64,000 nucleotides of DNA from Paramixta manurensis (GCF_013285385.1 NZ_CP054212.1:744001-808000); one strand, 5' to 3'. Shown: positions 23,971 to 31,582, counted from the first letter of the stretch. The notes: generated from the sequence alone by a model not told the origin. Program-made: numbers and translations.

Positions 23971-24007
23971 AAAACCGGAAGCGATCCCCGTGATCCTCCT
24001 GGCTTTT
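23971..24007. terminator. Degenerate terminator-type hairpin, copy 3 of the cassette end
   Basis: AAAACCGGAAG...CTCCTGGCTTTT around the loop core CGATCCCCGTGATC. The stem is imperfect, but the sequence is clearly related to copies 1 and 2. It lies 10 bases after the 23680 gene. Confidence 0.5.
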
Positions 24008-24180
24008 ATTTTAGCCACCAGCCTGAGCCAATAACACCAGCGCCTGCTGCCGGGTGTGCTCAATCTCCCGCTTCTATTGTTCAAGCCGTTCCTGCTCCTG
24101 TCTCAGTTGGGTCTCCTCGCAACTGTCGGGGATCAGCATCAGACAGCCGTCCAGCACCTTCAGGCTCACATTATTTCCGT
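24008..24180 (-). pseudogene. Antisense remnant of an unknown gene, copy 3
   Basis: The minus strand reads SLKVLDGCLMLIPDSCEETQ, LRQEQERLEQ, a stop, then KREIEHTRQQALVLLAQAGG and a stop. This is the longest remaining copy of the C terminus of a lost minus-strand gene whose other scraps lie at 21032-21192 and 22612-22722. The Gln/Glu-rich end suggests a coiled coil. The family is not recognised. Confidence 0.5.
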
Positions 24181-24246
24181 TTCATCCCATGCAAAAAGTT
24201 TCTGTCTATGGATTACGATGTAAGTGATATGCAATAGAAGGTTAAA

Positions 24247-24474
24247 ATGAAAATTACTGGTACCCGTTCTTATATTGTCCTGGATGAAAATGGACGAAAA
24301 ATCAAGGTGAAAGGTGAAATGATTGTTGGCGGATTTATTGCAGATGTTTCATCCATGAAAAAGTTTGAGCCGCCTTATGAAAATGAAGTGCTGACAGAGG
24401 GGATAAAGCGTGATTATATTGATAAGACCATCAAAAAAACTACTGGGACTCATATGGTTATTACATTTGAATAA
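24247..24474 (+). CDS. Imm74-like small immunity protein
   Basis: 75 aa (KITGTRSYIVLDENGRKIKV, GEMIVGGFIADVSSMKKFEP, PYENEVLTEGIKRD). The I-T-G-T-R-x-Y start and the S-M-K-x-x-x-P-P-Y-E-N segment are what I recall of the Imm74 immunity family; this is by memory, not by search. It has no signal peptide. No toxin tip precedes it, only the antisense remnant, so it is an orphan. Its 5' part is duplicated in decayed form at 11277-11379. Confidence 0.6.
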   Translation: MKITGTRSYIVLDENGRKIKVKGEMIVGGFIADVSSMKKFEPPYENEVLTEGIKRDYIDKTIKKTTGTHMVITFE

Positions 24475-24580
24475 AATTTGTTGATAAAAATTATCAGCAG
24501 AAGGTTCGTTAAGATTAGTCTAAAGTACGTTAATGTATTGATGAAGATAGCATGAAAGTAATTTATTTTAAGGGATTGTA

Positions 24581-25648
24581 ATGATTGATCTACATACAGA
24601 TGACAGCATTATCAATCGGTATGCAGAGCGTTATCATCATCTTTTACCCGTCAGTACCAGAAAACAGCAGCGCAGTATTGATGGAAATGAGAACGAAATC
24701 CCTTCATTTCGTTGGGACGCAAGTGTGTTGCAAATTAACGCTAAAGAAGATGCATTGAATAAAGCTAAGGGAAGCTTTTTGGGGTTAGCTGTCGGCGATG
24801 CGATTGGTACAACTTTAGAATTCACAGAAAGAGATAGTCATCACGTTTCTGACATGGTTGGTGGAGGACCTTTTCGCTTGAAGGCTGGCGAATGGACAGA
24901 TGATACCTCAATGGCGATATGTTTAGCTGAGGCATGCCTGGAATCTGGCCGAATGGACGTCACTTCATTTAGGAAGAAATTAGTTGAATGGTATAAAAAA
25001 GGCGTAAATAGTGTCAATGGTCGCTGTTTTGATATTGGAATGACAACGCGTTATGCGTTAGAACAATATTTACTCCATGGTGAGTCATGGTTTGGGAACA
25101 CAGAAAAAAGTACGGCGGGTAACGCAGGGATTATCAGGCAATCACCTGTCGTTATTTTTAATTGGCGTTCTCTTGAACGAATTTATTTCGATACCAAAGC
25201 GCAGAGTATGGCTACACATTGTGCAGCAGAGTCTATTTCTTCCTGCAATTATTTAGGCCTTTTATTGCATATGTTAATCAATGGTTATTCGAAAAATGAT
25301 ACTTTCTCTCCTCATGTATTTCCCTCCACGGCTAGGGTGCTAATTATTAATGCTGGTGAGTATAAAGAAAAGAAAAGGAATGAAATAAGATCAAGCGGGT
25401 ATGTAATTGACACACTGGAAGCTGCAATATGGGCTGTCTGGAATACGAATAATTTTCGTGACGCGATTTTACTGGCAGCAAACTTAGGTGATGACGCTGA
25501 TAGCGTTGCTGCAACTGCGGGTCAGTTAGCGGGAGCGCTTTATGGAATGTCTGGTATCCCTGAAGAATGGTTAAACAAACTAGCAGAAAAAGAACGATTA
25601 GAGTTACTTGCTAATAAATTATTTGTACAAGGCGAAAATAGAATATAA
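24581..25648 (+). CDS. Tri1-like ADP-ribosylglycohydrolase, orphan immunity protein (copy A)
   Basis: 355 aa. After an N-terminal extension of about 65 residues comes a complete DraG/ARH-type fold: GLAVGDAIGTTLEF, GEWTDDTSMAICLAE (metal-binding Asp pair), GNAGIIRQSPV and NLGDDADSVAATAGQLAGAL (second metal site). These enzymes remove ADP-ribose from modified arginine. Tri1 of Serratia, the immunity protein of the T6SS toxin Tre1, combines such an enzyme with an N-terminal extension that plugs the toxin. The same layout here suggests a dual-mode immunity protein. A Tre1-like toxin is not adjacent. It is about two-thirds identical by eye to copy B at 27572. The sequence is AT-rich. Confidence 0.8.
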   Translation: MIDLHTDDSIINRYAERYHHLLPVSTRKQQRSIDGNENEIPSFRWDASVLQINAKEDALNKAKGSFLGLAVGDAIGTTLEFTERDSHHVSDMVGGGPFRLKAGEWTDDTSMAICLAEACLESGRMDVTSFRKKLVEWYKKGVNSVNGRCFDIGMTTRYALEQYLLHGESWFGNTEKSTAGNAGIIRQSPVVIFNWRSLERIYFDTKAQSMATHCAAESISSCNYLGLLLHMLINGYSKNDTFSPHVFPSTARVLIINAGEYKEKKRNEIRSSGYVIDTLEAAIWAVWNTNNFRDAILLAANLGDDADSVAATAGQLAGALYGMSGIPEEWLNKLAEKERLELLANKLFVQGENRI

Positions 25649-25818
25649 GCATGGTGCCGGGATGAAGTTCTGCTTTCTTCATTCTTGTGGTCTATATGTG
25701 ATAGAAAGATATAAAAAAATTGGTAAGCATGAATACCTTGCTTGGTAATGATGATGGGAACACTTTATACTCATGGTTATCAGTAAAGATCATATACTTG
25801 TAGTAAGTGAAGGTCATC

Positions 25819-26079
25819 ATGAAGCTGAAGAAAATAATTGTTAACCCATGGGGTTTCACACTTTATAAAAGAGATGACAATAGCTATATTTTAAAAGTAA
25901 TGTTTAGTGAAGGAGATTATAAGGTTGATGTTGCCAGATACTTCATTATCAAAGCTGATGAGATTGGTCATACTGAAGATTTGGATAATGTAAAAAAATT
26001 ATCAGAGCGTATCAGAAATGATTACGAATCCAATAAGGATAGAGAAATTAGTAAGGAAAAGTTTAATATCATGACTTGA
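25819..26079 (+). CDS. Small protein of unknown family, putative orphan immunity
   Basis: 86 aa from ATG 25819, with GAAGGT just upstream; an in-frame GTG at 25807 is less likely. It reads KLKKIIVNPWGFTLYKRDDN, SYILKVMFSEGDYKVDVARY and then a charged helical end. No signal peptide and no motif that I recognise. It is AT-rich, and its place between a Tri1-like gene and the IS suggests another member of the orphan immunity bank. Confidence 0.45.
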   Translation: MKLKKIIVNPWGFTLYKRDDNSYILKVMFSEGDYKVDVARYFIIKADEIGHTEDLDNVKKLSERIRNDYESNKDREISKEKFNIMT

Positions 26080-26315
26080 TTTTTTAAAAGTAACGAAAGC
26101 TATAAATAAAATCAAGGTGAAATGTAATTAAATTTTTTTAGGCGTGATAGATAGTTGCGCCTACTATTGTTATACGATCGTCTGAGTTGCAGTGCGGGAA
26201 TGTATAAAATAACGCTATAGGAATGTACTTTTTTTCATACCAACTATATTACTCATCAGAGAGAGCCTGACCCTGACCCCGAATATGTTCCAGTCATAAT
26301 CAGGAATAACCGGCC

Positions 26316-27044
26316 TCATGTTGGTTGCATATTCTGGCAACCGGTAGATTTCTCGGCGAATTCAGATGGCGTCATCCAGCCCAGCGCAGAATGAGGACGC
26401 CTCTGGTTATAGTGTATGCGCCAGGCTTCGATTTTGCACCGTGCATCCTCCAGCGACATGAACCAGTTTTCGTTCAGGCACTCCTGTCGCAGCCTGCCGT
26501 TGAACGACTCCACTGTGGCATTATCCGTTGGCGTTCCCGGTCGTGAGAAGTCTATACGGATCCCTCGCTCATATACCCACTTGTCCAGCATTTTTCCTGC
26601 AAATTCAGAGCCGTTATCGGTTTTCAGCACCTGTGGTAAAGGACGTCTGAGCGCAATGGTGTTCAGCATTTCTGCCACTTCTGTTGAACGCAAATTCTGG
26701 CCCACGCAGATCCCCAGACATTCGCGCGTGTAGAGATCGATTACCGTCAGCAGGCGCAGCCGCCGACCGTCAAACAACGCATCGGAGACAAAATCCATAC
26801 CCCATACGTGGTTGGGATACAGCCCCTGCGGCTGGGGCTGACGTTTCAGCGCAGATTTATTGCGGCGGGGGCGTTTTAGTCGCAGCGACAGCCCCTGCTC
26901 ACGGTAGAGCCGGTAGATGCGCTTGTGATTATCGCGCCAGCCTTCCCGCCTGAGCATCACGTGAACCCTGCGGTAGCCATAGTGGACCCGGGTTTCGGTG
27001 ATCTCCCTGATACGAAGGCGGAGCGCGCTGTCGTCTGCCGCCAC
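26316..27044 (-). CDS. IS3-family transposase OrfB (DDE integrase core)
   Basis: 242 aa from the first Met, but the frame is open upstream to the end of orfA, so the active form is the OrfAB fusion. The HTH_21-like region (RVHYGYRRVHVML) is followed by an rve domain with D-D-E residues in VIDLYTREC, LKTDNGSEFAG and VESFNGRLRQECLNE. No inactivating change is seen. Transposase expression would depend on the frameshift signal at 27164-27170. Confidence 0.9.
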   Translation of the reverse strand: MAADDSALRLRIREITETRVHYGYRRVHVMLRREGWRDNHKRIYRLYREQGLSLRLKRPRRNKSALKRQPQPQGLYPNHVWGMDFVSDALFDGRRLRLLTVIDLYTRECLGICVGQNLRSTEVAEMLNTIALRRPLPQVLKTDNGSEFAGKMLDKWVYERGIRIDFSRPGTPTDNATVESFNGRLRQECLNENWFMSLEDARCKIEAWRIHYNQRRPHSALGWMTPSEFAEKSTGCQNMQPT

Positions 27045-27157
27045 AGAGCGGTAGCGGAAAGAGCTGCGGCTGATCCGTAGCGCAAAACAGACCTGCCGCT
27101 CGCTGGCCCCGTAACGTGCCTGCAGGTCACGGACCCATTCGCGCAGACGCGACAGCG

Positions 27158-27424
27158 TCAGTTCTTTTTTGCCAGCACATCCTGCAGCATGGCCTTGTCG
27201 AGGCTGAGATCGGCAACCAGCTTCTTCAGCCTGAGATTCTCTTCTTCAAGCTGCCGCATGTGCTTCAGCTCAGAAGGGGAAATCCCGCCGTATTTTTTTC
27301 GCCAGGTGTAAAACGTGGCATCGGAGATGCCCAACTTACGGCAGACTTCGGGCACGCTCGTACCCAGTTCGGCCTGTTTCAGGGCAAAGACAATCTGCTC
27401 TTCGGTGAATCGTGACTTTTTCAT
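27158..27424 (-). CDS. IS3-family transposase OrfA (helix-turn-helix)
   Basis: 88 aa from the ATG at 27424 (KKSRFTEEQIVFALKQAE); an ATG two codons earlier is also possible. It has the HTH segment VCRKLGISDATFYTWRKKYG and a leucine-zipper-like end (RQLEEENLRLKKLVADLSLD). The frame ends DVLAKKN. It provides end recognition for the OrfAB transposase. Confidence 0.9.
   Translation of the reverse strand: MKKSRFTEEQIVFALKQAELGTSVPEVCRKLGISDATFYTWRKKYGGISPSELKHMRQLEEENLRLKKLVADLSLDKAMLQDVLAKKN
27164..27170 (-). promoter_or_regulatory. Programmed -1 frameshift site of the IS
   Basis: On the minus strand the heptamer A-AAA-AAG lies in the orfA frame, two codons before the orfA stop. A -1 slip moves exactly from the orfA frame into the orfB frame, which is open from there on. 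This is the standard mechanism for IS3-family OrfAB production. Confidence 0.8.
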
Positions 27425-27504
27425 CGGCACAACCTCCGCTCAGGGGAGTCATTATCATGCCGGAATTCTGTTTCTGAATGGAGCAGGATTTTGGGTCAGG
27501 GTCA

Positions 27505-27542
27505 AGCCTGAATATGAAAAGAAAAGGAGATATAGTAAATAA
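27505..27542 (+). pseudogene. 3' remnant of a Tsi6-family gene split by the IS
   Basis: Joined with the left flank (26238-26267), this gives TNYITHQREPEYEKKRRYSK and a stop, matching the end VILPHQIDPEYKKRKKRCSK of the Tsi6-type gene at 11354. The bases after both stops (aataatcttttgcaacttt and aataatgcttttcagcttt) also match. Upstream of the IS little else of the gene is left, so it was already decaying. Confidence 0.7.
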
Positions 27543-27571
27543 TCTTTTGCAACTTTAAAAATGAGAGTCAA

Positions 27572-28669
27572 ATGATCGATTTACGTACTGATGAATATCA
27601 ATTAGAGATCTACGCAGAAAAATATAAGCATCTAATTCCTGTAACCTCCGACGAGGTACAGAAAAGAATGGAGTTTGATTATACTGTTCCCGTGTCTCAG
27701 CCTACGTTTGAACAACAACAAAAACGAGCAACCTGGGACCAGTCATTGAGTCAGATTATAAGTGACACAAAGGCTATGGATAAAGCCAAAGGCGCTTTAG
27801 TGGGGCTGGCAATTGGCGATGCTGTGGGCACAACCCTCGAGTTTCTTCCGCGAGATAAAGCATATGTTAATGATATGGTGGGGGGAGGGCCATTTAATTT
27901 GCAGCCGGGCGAGTGGACTGATGATACTTCGATGGCCCTTTGCCTTGCTGAAACCTATCTTGAATCTGGCCGTATGAGTACTCCCTTATTCCGGAGAAAA
28001 CTGGTTCGTTGGTATAAACAGGGCGAAAACAGCTCTAATGGCGTTTGTTTTGATATAGGTAATACCACTTGTCATGCATTGCATGAATTTTTAGCAAAGG
28101 GTGATGCCTGGTATGGAAATACCGGAGCAGAAACGGCAGGTAATGCGGGCATTATAAGACAAGCACCTGTTTCTATTTTCAGAAGAAAATCATTTTACAG
28201 AACCTTTCGGGAATCGAAGTCCCAAAGTATGGCAACACATTGCGCTGCTGAATCAATGAGCAGTTGTCAATATCTTGGCTTGTTATTACACTATTTATTA
28301 AACGGTTATACGAAAGAAGAGACGTTTTCCCCCCATGTGTTTCCTTCGCCAGTAAGATTATTACTCATTAACGCTGGAGAATATAAACAGAAGTCGCGCG
28401 ATCAAATTAGATCGAGCGGATATGTAATCGACACCCTCGAAGCGGCATTATGGGCTGTATGGCATACCGACAACTTTCGTGATGCTATTTTACTTGCAGC
28501 TAATTTAGCCGATGATGCTGACAGCGTTGCTGCGACGGCCGGTCAGTTAGCCGGAGCATTATATGGTTACTCGGCTATTCCACATGAATGGCTGCGTAAA
28601 CTTGTTCAGCAAGAGCGAATTTCATCTTTGGCGGAGCAGTTATTTAAACTGGCTCCTGAGGACGATTGA
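27572..28669 (+). CDS. Tri1-like ADP-ribosylglycohydrolase, orphan immunity protein (copy B)
   Basis: 365 aa. The N-terminal extension of about 75 residues (IDLRTDEYQLEIYAEKYKHL) is longer than in copy A. It is followed by the DraG/ARH core: GLAIGDAVGTTLEF, GEWTDDTSMALCLAE, GNAGIIRQAPV and NLADDADSVAATAGQLAGAL. The first Gly of the second motif (NLG in copy A) is Ala here; the metal-binding Asp residues are kept. It is proposed to reverse arginine ADP-ribosylation and, through its N terminus, to block a Tre1-like toxin directly. It follows a Tsi6 remnant and has no toxin neighbour. Confidence 0.8.
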   Translation: MIDLRTDEYQLEIYAEKYKHLIPVTSDEVQKRMEFDYTVPVSQPTFEQQQKRATWDQSLSQIISDTKAMDKAKGALVGLAIGDAVGTTLEFLPRDKAYVNDMVGGGPFNLQPGEWTDDTSMALCLAETYLESGRMSTPLFRRKLVRWYKQGENSSNGVCFDIGNTTCHALHEFLAKGDAWYGNTGAETAGNAGIIRQAPVSIFRRKSFYRTFRESKSQSMATHCAAESMSSCQYLGLLLHYLLNGYTKEETFSPHVFPSPVRLLLINAGEYKQKSRDQIRSSGYVIDTLEAALWAVWHTDNFRDAILLAANLADDADSVAATAGQLAGALYGYSAIPHEWLRKLVQQERISSLAEQLFKLAPEDD

Positions 28670-28761
28670 TTTTTTTGGATTAGATCTATTTAATTATTTT
28701 CTAAGAAGGTGTGGTTATTACTTAATAGATCCAATTGGCGTAAGTCAGAGCTTTTTAAATT

Positions 28762-28854
28762 AATCAGCAAGCGGCGGTTCCGGCCCCTAACGGGTTCGCG
28801 TCATTGCAACTGCCGCCGGGCGAATACCAATTTACCCTCTCGAACCAGGGCCAG
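28762..28854 (+). repeat. 93-bp copy of the 3' part of the T6SS kinase gene
   Basis: Matches 7911-8003 at 92 of 93 positions (only 7986/28837 differ; constant offset 20851). It has no start or stop of its own. It marks the right edge of the AT-rich immunity region. The remaining bases between 28670 and 29096 hold no supported gene apart from an inverted repeat at 29040-29067. Confidence 0.95.
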
Positions 28855-29039
28855 GCGCCTTCAGCAGTTATGGCGCATTTGAAAGAGCAAGAAAAAATAA
28901 ATTTCCCCTACCAGGTAATTAAGTGGCGCTCGCTACATGATTATGACGTACTCCATTAGGGGTAAAACGCTTTTATTGAACGTTACGCACAAGCGTGTTT
29001 GGCTGAGTATGACTGATCTCTTCCCTTTAAACTGTGCCA

Positions 29040-29067
29040 GCGTAATCGCCCGATGAGACGATTACGC
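29040..29067. terminator. Inverted repeat downstream of the metallo-hydrolase gene
   Basis: Perfect 9-bp stem GCGTAATCG (29040-29048) / CGATTACGC (29059-29067) with a 10-nt loop, 29 bases past the stop of the minus-strand gene. There is no T-run on either side, so terminator function is uncertain. Confidence 0.4.
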
Positions 29068-29096
29068 CATACCCTTTCCGACAAAAAACTCTACCA

Positions 29097-29975
29097 CTAC
29101 TCCGCAGCCTGAAAGGCGTAATGGTCGCCTTTAGCCACAATATAGCCGACACCCGGGAAAGGGAAATGCGGAGCAAAAATCAGCTCATGGTCTGCCGCCA
29201 GTTTTGCCAGCAGCGCTTTACGGTTAGCAATCCCTTCAGCGCGATCATTATCATAAGCAATCGCCCACTCTGGTTTCGCAAGAGAAACGATGGCGCTGTG
29301 CGCCGAATCACCAATATCTAACAGGCGCGCTTTACCGGAAGTAACCTGGTAACCAACGTGTCCTGGCGTATGGCCCGGCAGGGAAACCGATTTGATGCCT
29401 GGCAGCACCTGGTCACCCGGCTGGAAGGTTTTAACCTGTGGCTGAATAATTTTTACTAACGCAGCCATTTTGGGCATGGTTTGCAGCCAAGCCCAATCCG
29501 GTGCCGAGATCTGTACCGTAGCATTGGCAAATGCTTGCTTGCCATCCGCCGTCACCAGCCCGCCGATATGGTCGCCGTGAACATGCGTGATCAGAACATC
29601 GGTAATCTGCTCAGGCTGGTAGCCCGCTTTCTCCAGGCTTGTTACCAACTGACCATGAACGGCAGGCCCAAGACCGGTATCCAGCAGAATATTTTTTTGG
29701 CCGTCTTTAATCAGCAAACCATCCACGCTGAGTTTAATACTCTCTGTCGGTGCGCCAGCGTTCGACAAGACATCCGCTACCGCCTTTTCCCCCACGCTCA
29801 CGCCCACCACTTTGGCATCATTGGCAAGAAAGTTGTCCTTATCATGGAGCGCCGTTACCTGCAGTTTACCCACTTGAAAGGTTTTGAATGCCGGGGCATT
29901 GGCCGCCACGCTATCTGCCAGCGCGAAGGAGCAGTAACAGGCCGCAAGAAGGCCCGACACAATCAATTTTTTCAT
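29097..29975 (-). CDS. Exported metallo-beta-lactamase-fold hydrolase
   Basis: 292 aa from the ATG at 29975, which follows CAGGAGAG at good spacing; the TTG at 29981 is an unlikely start. A signal peptide (KKLIVSGLLAACYCSFALA) sends it to the periplasm. The metal-binding motif THVHGDHIGG, a later SLPGHTPGHVGY and DIGDSAH give the zinc ligands of the fold. The substrate is unknown; the family includes lactonases, glyoxalases and other esterases. The GC content is normal, unlike the island to its left, and this gene starts the conserved backbone. Confidence 0.85.
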   Translation of the reverse strand: MKKLIVSGLLAACYCSFALADSVAANAPAFKTFQVGKLQVTALHDKDNFLANDAKVVGVSVGEKAVADVLSNAGAPTESIKLSVDGLLIKDGQKNILLDTGLGPAVHGQLVTSLEKAGYQPEQITDVLITHVHGDHIGGLVTADGKQAFANATVQISAPDWAWLQTMPKMAALVKIIQPQVKTFQPGDQVLPGIKSVSLPGHTPGHVGYQVTSGKARLLDIGDSAHSAIVSLAKPEWAIAYDNDRAEGIANRKALLAKLAADHELIFAPHFPFPGVGYIVAKGDHYAFQAAE

Positions 29976-30067
29976 TATCAACGCTCTCCTGAATTAACCT
30001 GCAATGCGTGTTTTTAGTGCCTTATTAGCCTGCAAAATGGTGTTTGGTGAACAGGTAAACAACGGTA

Positions 30068-30496
30068 TCACTTTTTAACTGCGACCATAACGGAAGAGGC
30101 TTTCACCAGCGCCACCAGGCGGCTCCCCGCCTTAAGCGCCATCTCCTCAGCCGCTTCATTTGTGACCCCTGCGGTTAACTCAAAACCGGCATCGGTTTGA
30201 ACCTGTACGGTGGTATTAACCGCGCCTTCCTGAACCGTTTTAACCGTGCCTGGAAACTGGTTGCGGGCTGAGAACTGGTAACCGCACTCCTCACTCGCCA
30301 GAATGACCCACGGCGCTTTAATCAGGGCGATAGCCTGTTTGCCATTGACCAACCCCAACGCCTCTTTACTGGTGCGGGTGACAACGGCAACCAGCTTGCC
30401 TCCACCGTTTAGCGTTAATTCTATTTCGTCATTAACTGCGCCATCCGTGACGTTGCTGATGATACCGGCTAACTGATTACGAGCTGAAATGGTCAT
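30068..30496 (-). CDS. Molybdenum-binding protein with two Mop domains (molbindin)
   Basis: 142 aa made of two similar halves: SARNQLAGIISNVTDGAVND with ELTLNGGGKLVAVVT, and SARNQFPGTVKTVQEGAVNT with VQTDAGFELTAGVT. Each ends in an AL(I/V)KA segment. This is the di-Mop layout of molbindins such as ModG, cytoplasmic proteins that bind and store molybdate. No other mod gene is nearby. Confidence 0.85.
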   Translation of the reverse strand: MTISARNQLAGIISNVTDGAVNDEIELTLNGGGKLVAVVTRTSKEALGLVNGKQAIALIKAPWVILASEECGYQFSARNQFPGTVKTVQEGAVNTTVQVQTDAGFELTAGVTNEAAEEMALKAGSRLVALVKASSVMVAVKK

Positions 30497-30966
30497 AGCG
30501 CTTCCTGTTGTGGCTTAAAAATAAAAGAGTATGTCAAACATAGGGCGAGTCGCTATGGTTTCCTGGTAATTTTCTGAGGTGTATTCGAATACCTTGGCTG
30601 ATGCGAATAAATAGGCCGCGTTTGATAACCATTGGTTTGCACTATAAGCCGGAGGCTATCCGCATTTTCAAGGCAATTGATTAATTAACTCCATCATTAA
30701 TCAACGCTTTTTCGCTTTCACCGTTTCGAACGCAGATGAAACCCCTATTATTCCCGTTATTCTCTGCCGTTCTCATTAAGACCGGTCTGACGTAATCTTT
30801 ACACTTAATTCAAAACTATTTCTTAATAATCAGTGGGTAACAAACAACCGTTTTTTGCCACGAGATAAAGTGTTGGCGAATGTTAGTTTATGTGTTAAAT
30901 ATTTGTTTTATTCGTCGTCGTCTGGCTACGGTATCAGAACTAACTCTATAAAAAATCGAGGAAAAA
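30497..30966. other. 470-bp intergenic region between divergent genes
   Basis: It lies between the minus-strand molbindin and the plus-strand lipoprotein gene and must hold both promoters. I see AT-rich stretches and a GAGGAAAAA ribosome binding site just before 30967, but no hairpin, repeat or binding site that I can name. Confidence 0.4.
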
Positions 30967-31395
30967 ATGAAAAAAGTCATATTGGGGTTGTTAATGGTGC
31001 TCACGCTTTCCGCCTGTTCCGGCGGTATGATGGGCGGAGAAGATAAATACAGCACAACGTATATCAAGTCACATATTGTGGAAGGCAAAACCACCAAATC
31101 TGAAGTTCAGGGGCTGTACGGCGTGCCTGATTCCAATTCAGAAAGCGCGTATGGCACCACCTGGCGGTTCAACAAAAACGGCGATATGAAAGATGCGTCA
31201 AGCCTTGCCGGGTACATCCCGGGCGCCAGTGCGATCACCAGTGCGCTTGGCATGGCGGACACCGCTTCCTCGGCGTCTGACAGTTACAATAAGGTTCAGG
31301 CCAAACGTAGCGGTAACTCGGCGATCACCCACGGTAGTTCACTTTACATCACCTTTAACCGCAGTGGCGTGGTGGATTACTGGAGCCTTGATTAA
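30967..31395 (+). CDS. Small outer-membrane-type lipoprotein with BamE/SmpA-like domain
   Basis: 142 aa. The lipobox LTLSACSG places the lipidated Cys at residue 18. The mature part (HIVEGKTTKSEVQGLYGVPD, TWRFNKNGDM) has the K-T-T-K-x-E-V-x-x-x-Y-G-x-P pattern of BamE/SmpA-like domains. A Gly/Ala/Ser-rich middle (about 80-110) is unusual for BamE itself, and the rest does not match OsmE as I remember it. The exact role is unknown. A strong terminator follows. Confidence 0.75.
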   Translation: MKKVILGLLMVLTLSACSGGMMGGEDKYSTTYIKSHIVEGKTTKSEVQGLYGVPDSNSESAYGTTWRFNKNGDMKDASSLAGYIPGASAITSALGMADTASSASDSYNKVQAKRSGNSAITHGSSLYITFNRSGVVDYWSLD

Positions 31396-31407
31396 GCCTG
31401 TTGCGGT

Positions 31408-31437
31408 AAAAAAGCTCGCTGCGGCGAGCTTTTTTAT
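31408..31437 (+). terminator. Rho-independent terminator
   Basis: Perfect 12-bp stem AAAAAAGCTCGC (31408-31419) / GCGAGCTTTTTT (31424-31435) with a TGCG tetraloop. It is symmetric and could stop transcription in both directions. Confidence 0.9.
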
Positions 31438-31582
31438 TGCGTTTTTCCGGCGAGAAAAGCGGCATTTCACATTGTTAAACCGCTTCGGATCGGCGAAAAT
31501 GCCGGCCATTGTGATTAATCGTCTGTGGTTTATGCCATGCGCACCGCGCGGCGGGACACAGCTTCAAGACCAGAAGACCTCC

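Larger units (their letters stand above)
26268..27504 (-). mobile_element. IS3-family insertion sequence, IS407-group-like (1237 bp)
   Basis: Terminal inverted repeats start TGACCCTGACCC at both ends. The element is flanked by a 4-bp target duplication AGCC (26264-26267 and 27505-27508); 4-bp duplications are typical of the IS407 group of IS3. It carries orfA and orfB on the minus strand, both apparently intact. Removing the element and one AGCC restores a reading frame (THQREPEYEKKRRYSK, stop), so it landed in the 3' end of a Tsi6-type gene. Confidence 0.9.

Noticed and set aside
20992..24007. The three related hairpins seen first as a possible CRISPR-like repeat array
   Set aside because: The copies are about 1.4-1.6 kb apart, differ in sequence and lie after immunity genes; there are no regular spacers or cas genes.
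31193..31582. 130-codon in-frame extension upstream of prfC
   Set aside because: It runs through the lipoprotein gene in another frame and through a strong terminator; RF3 homologues begin at the codon corresponding to 31583.
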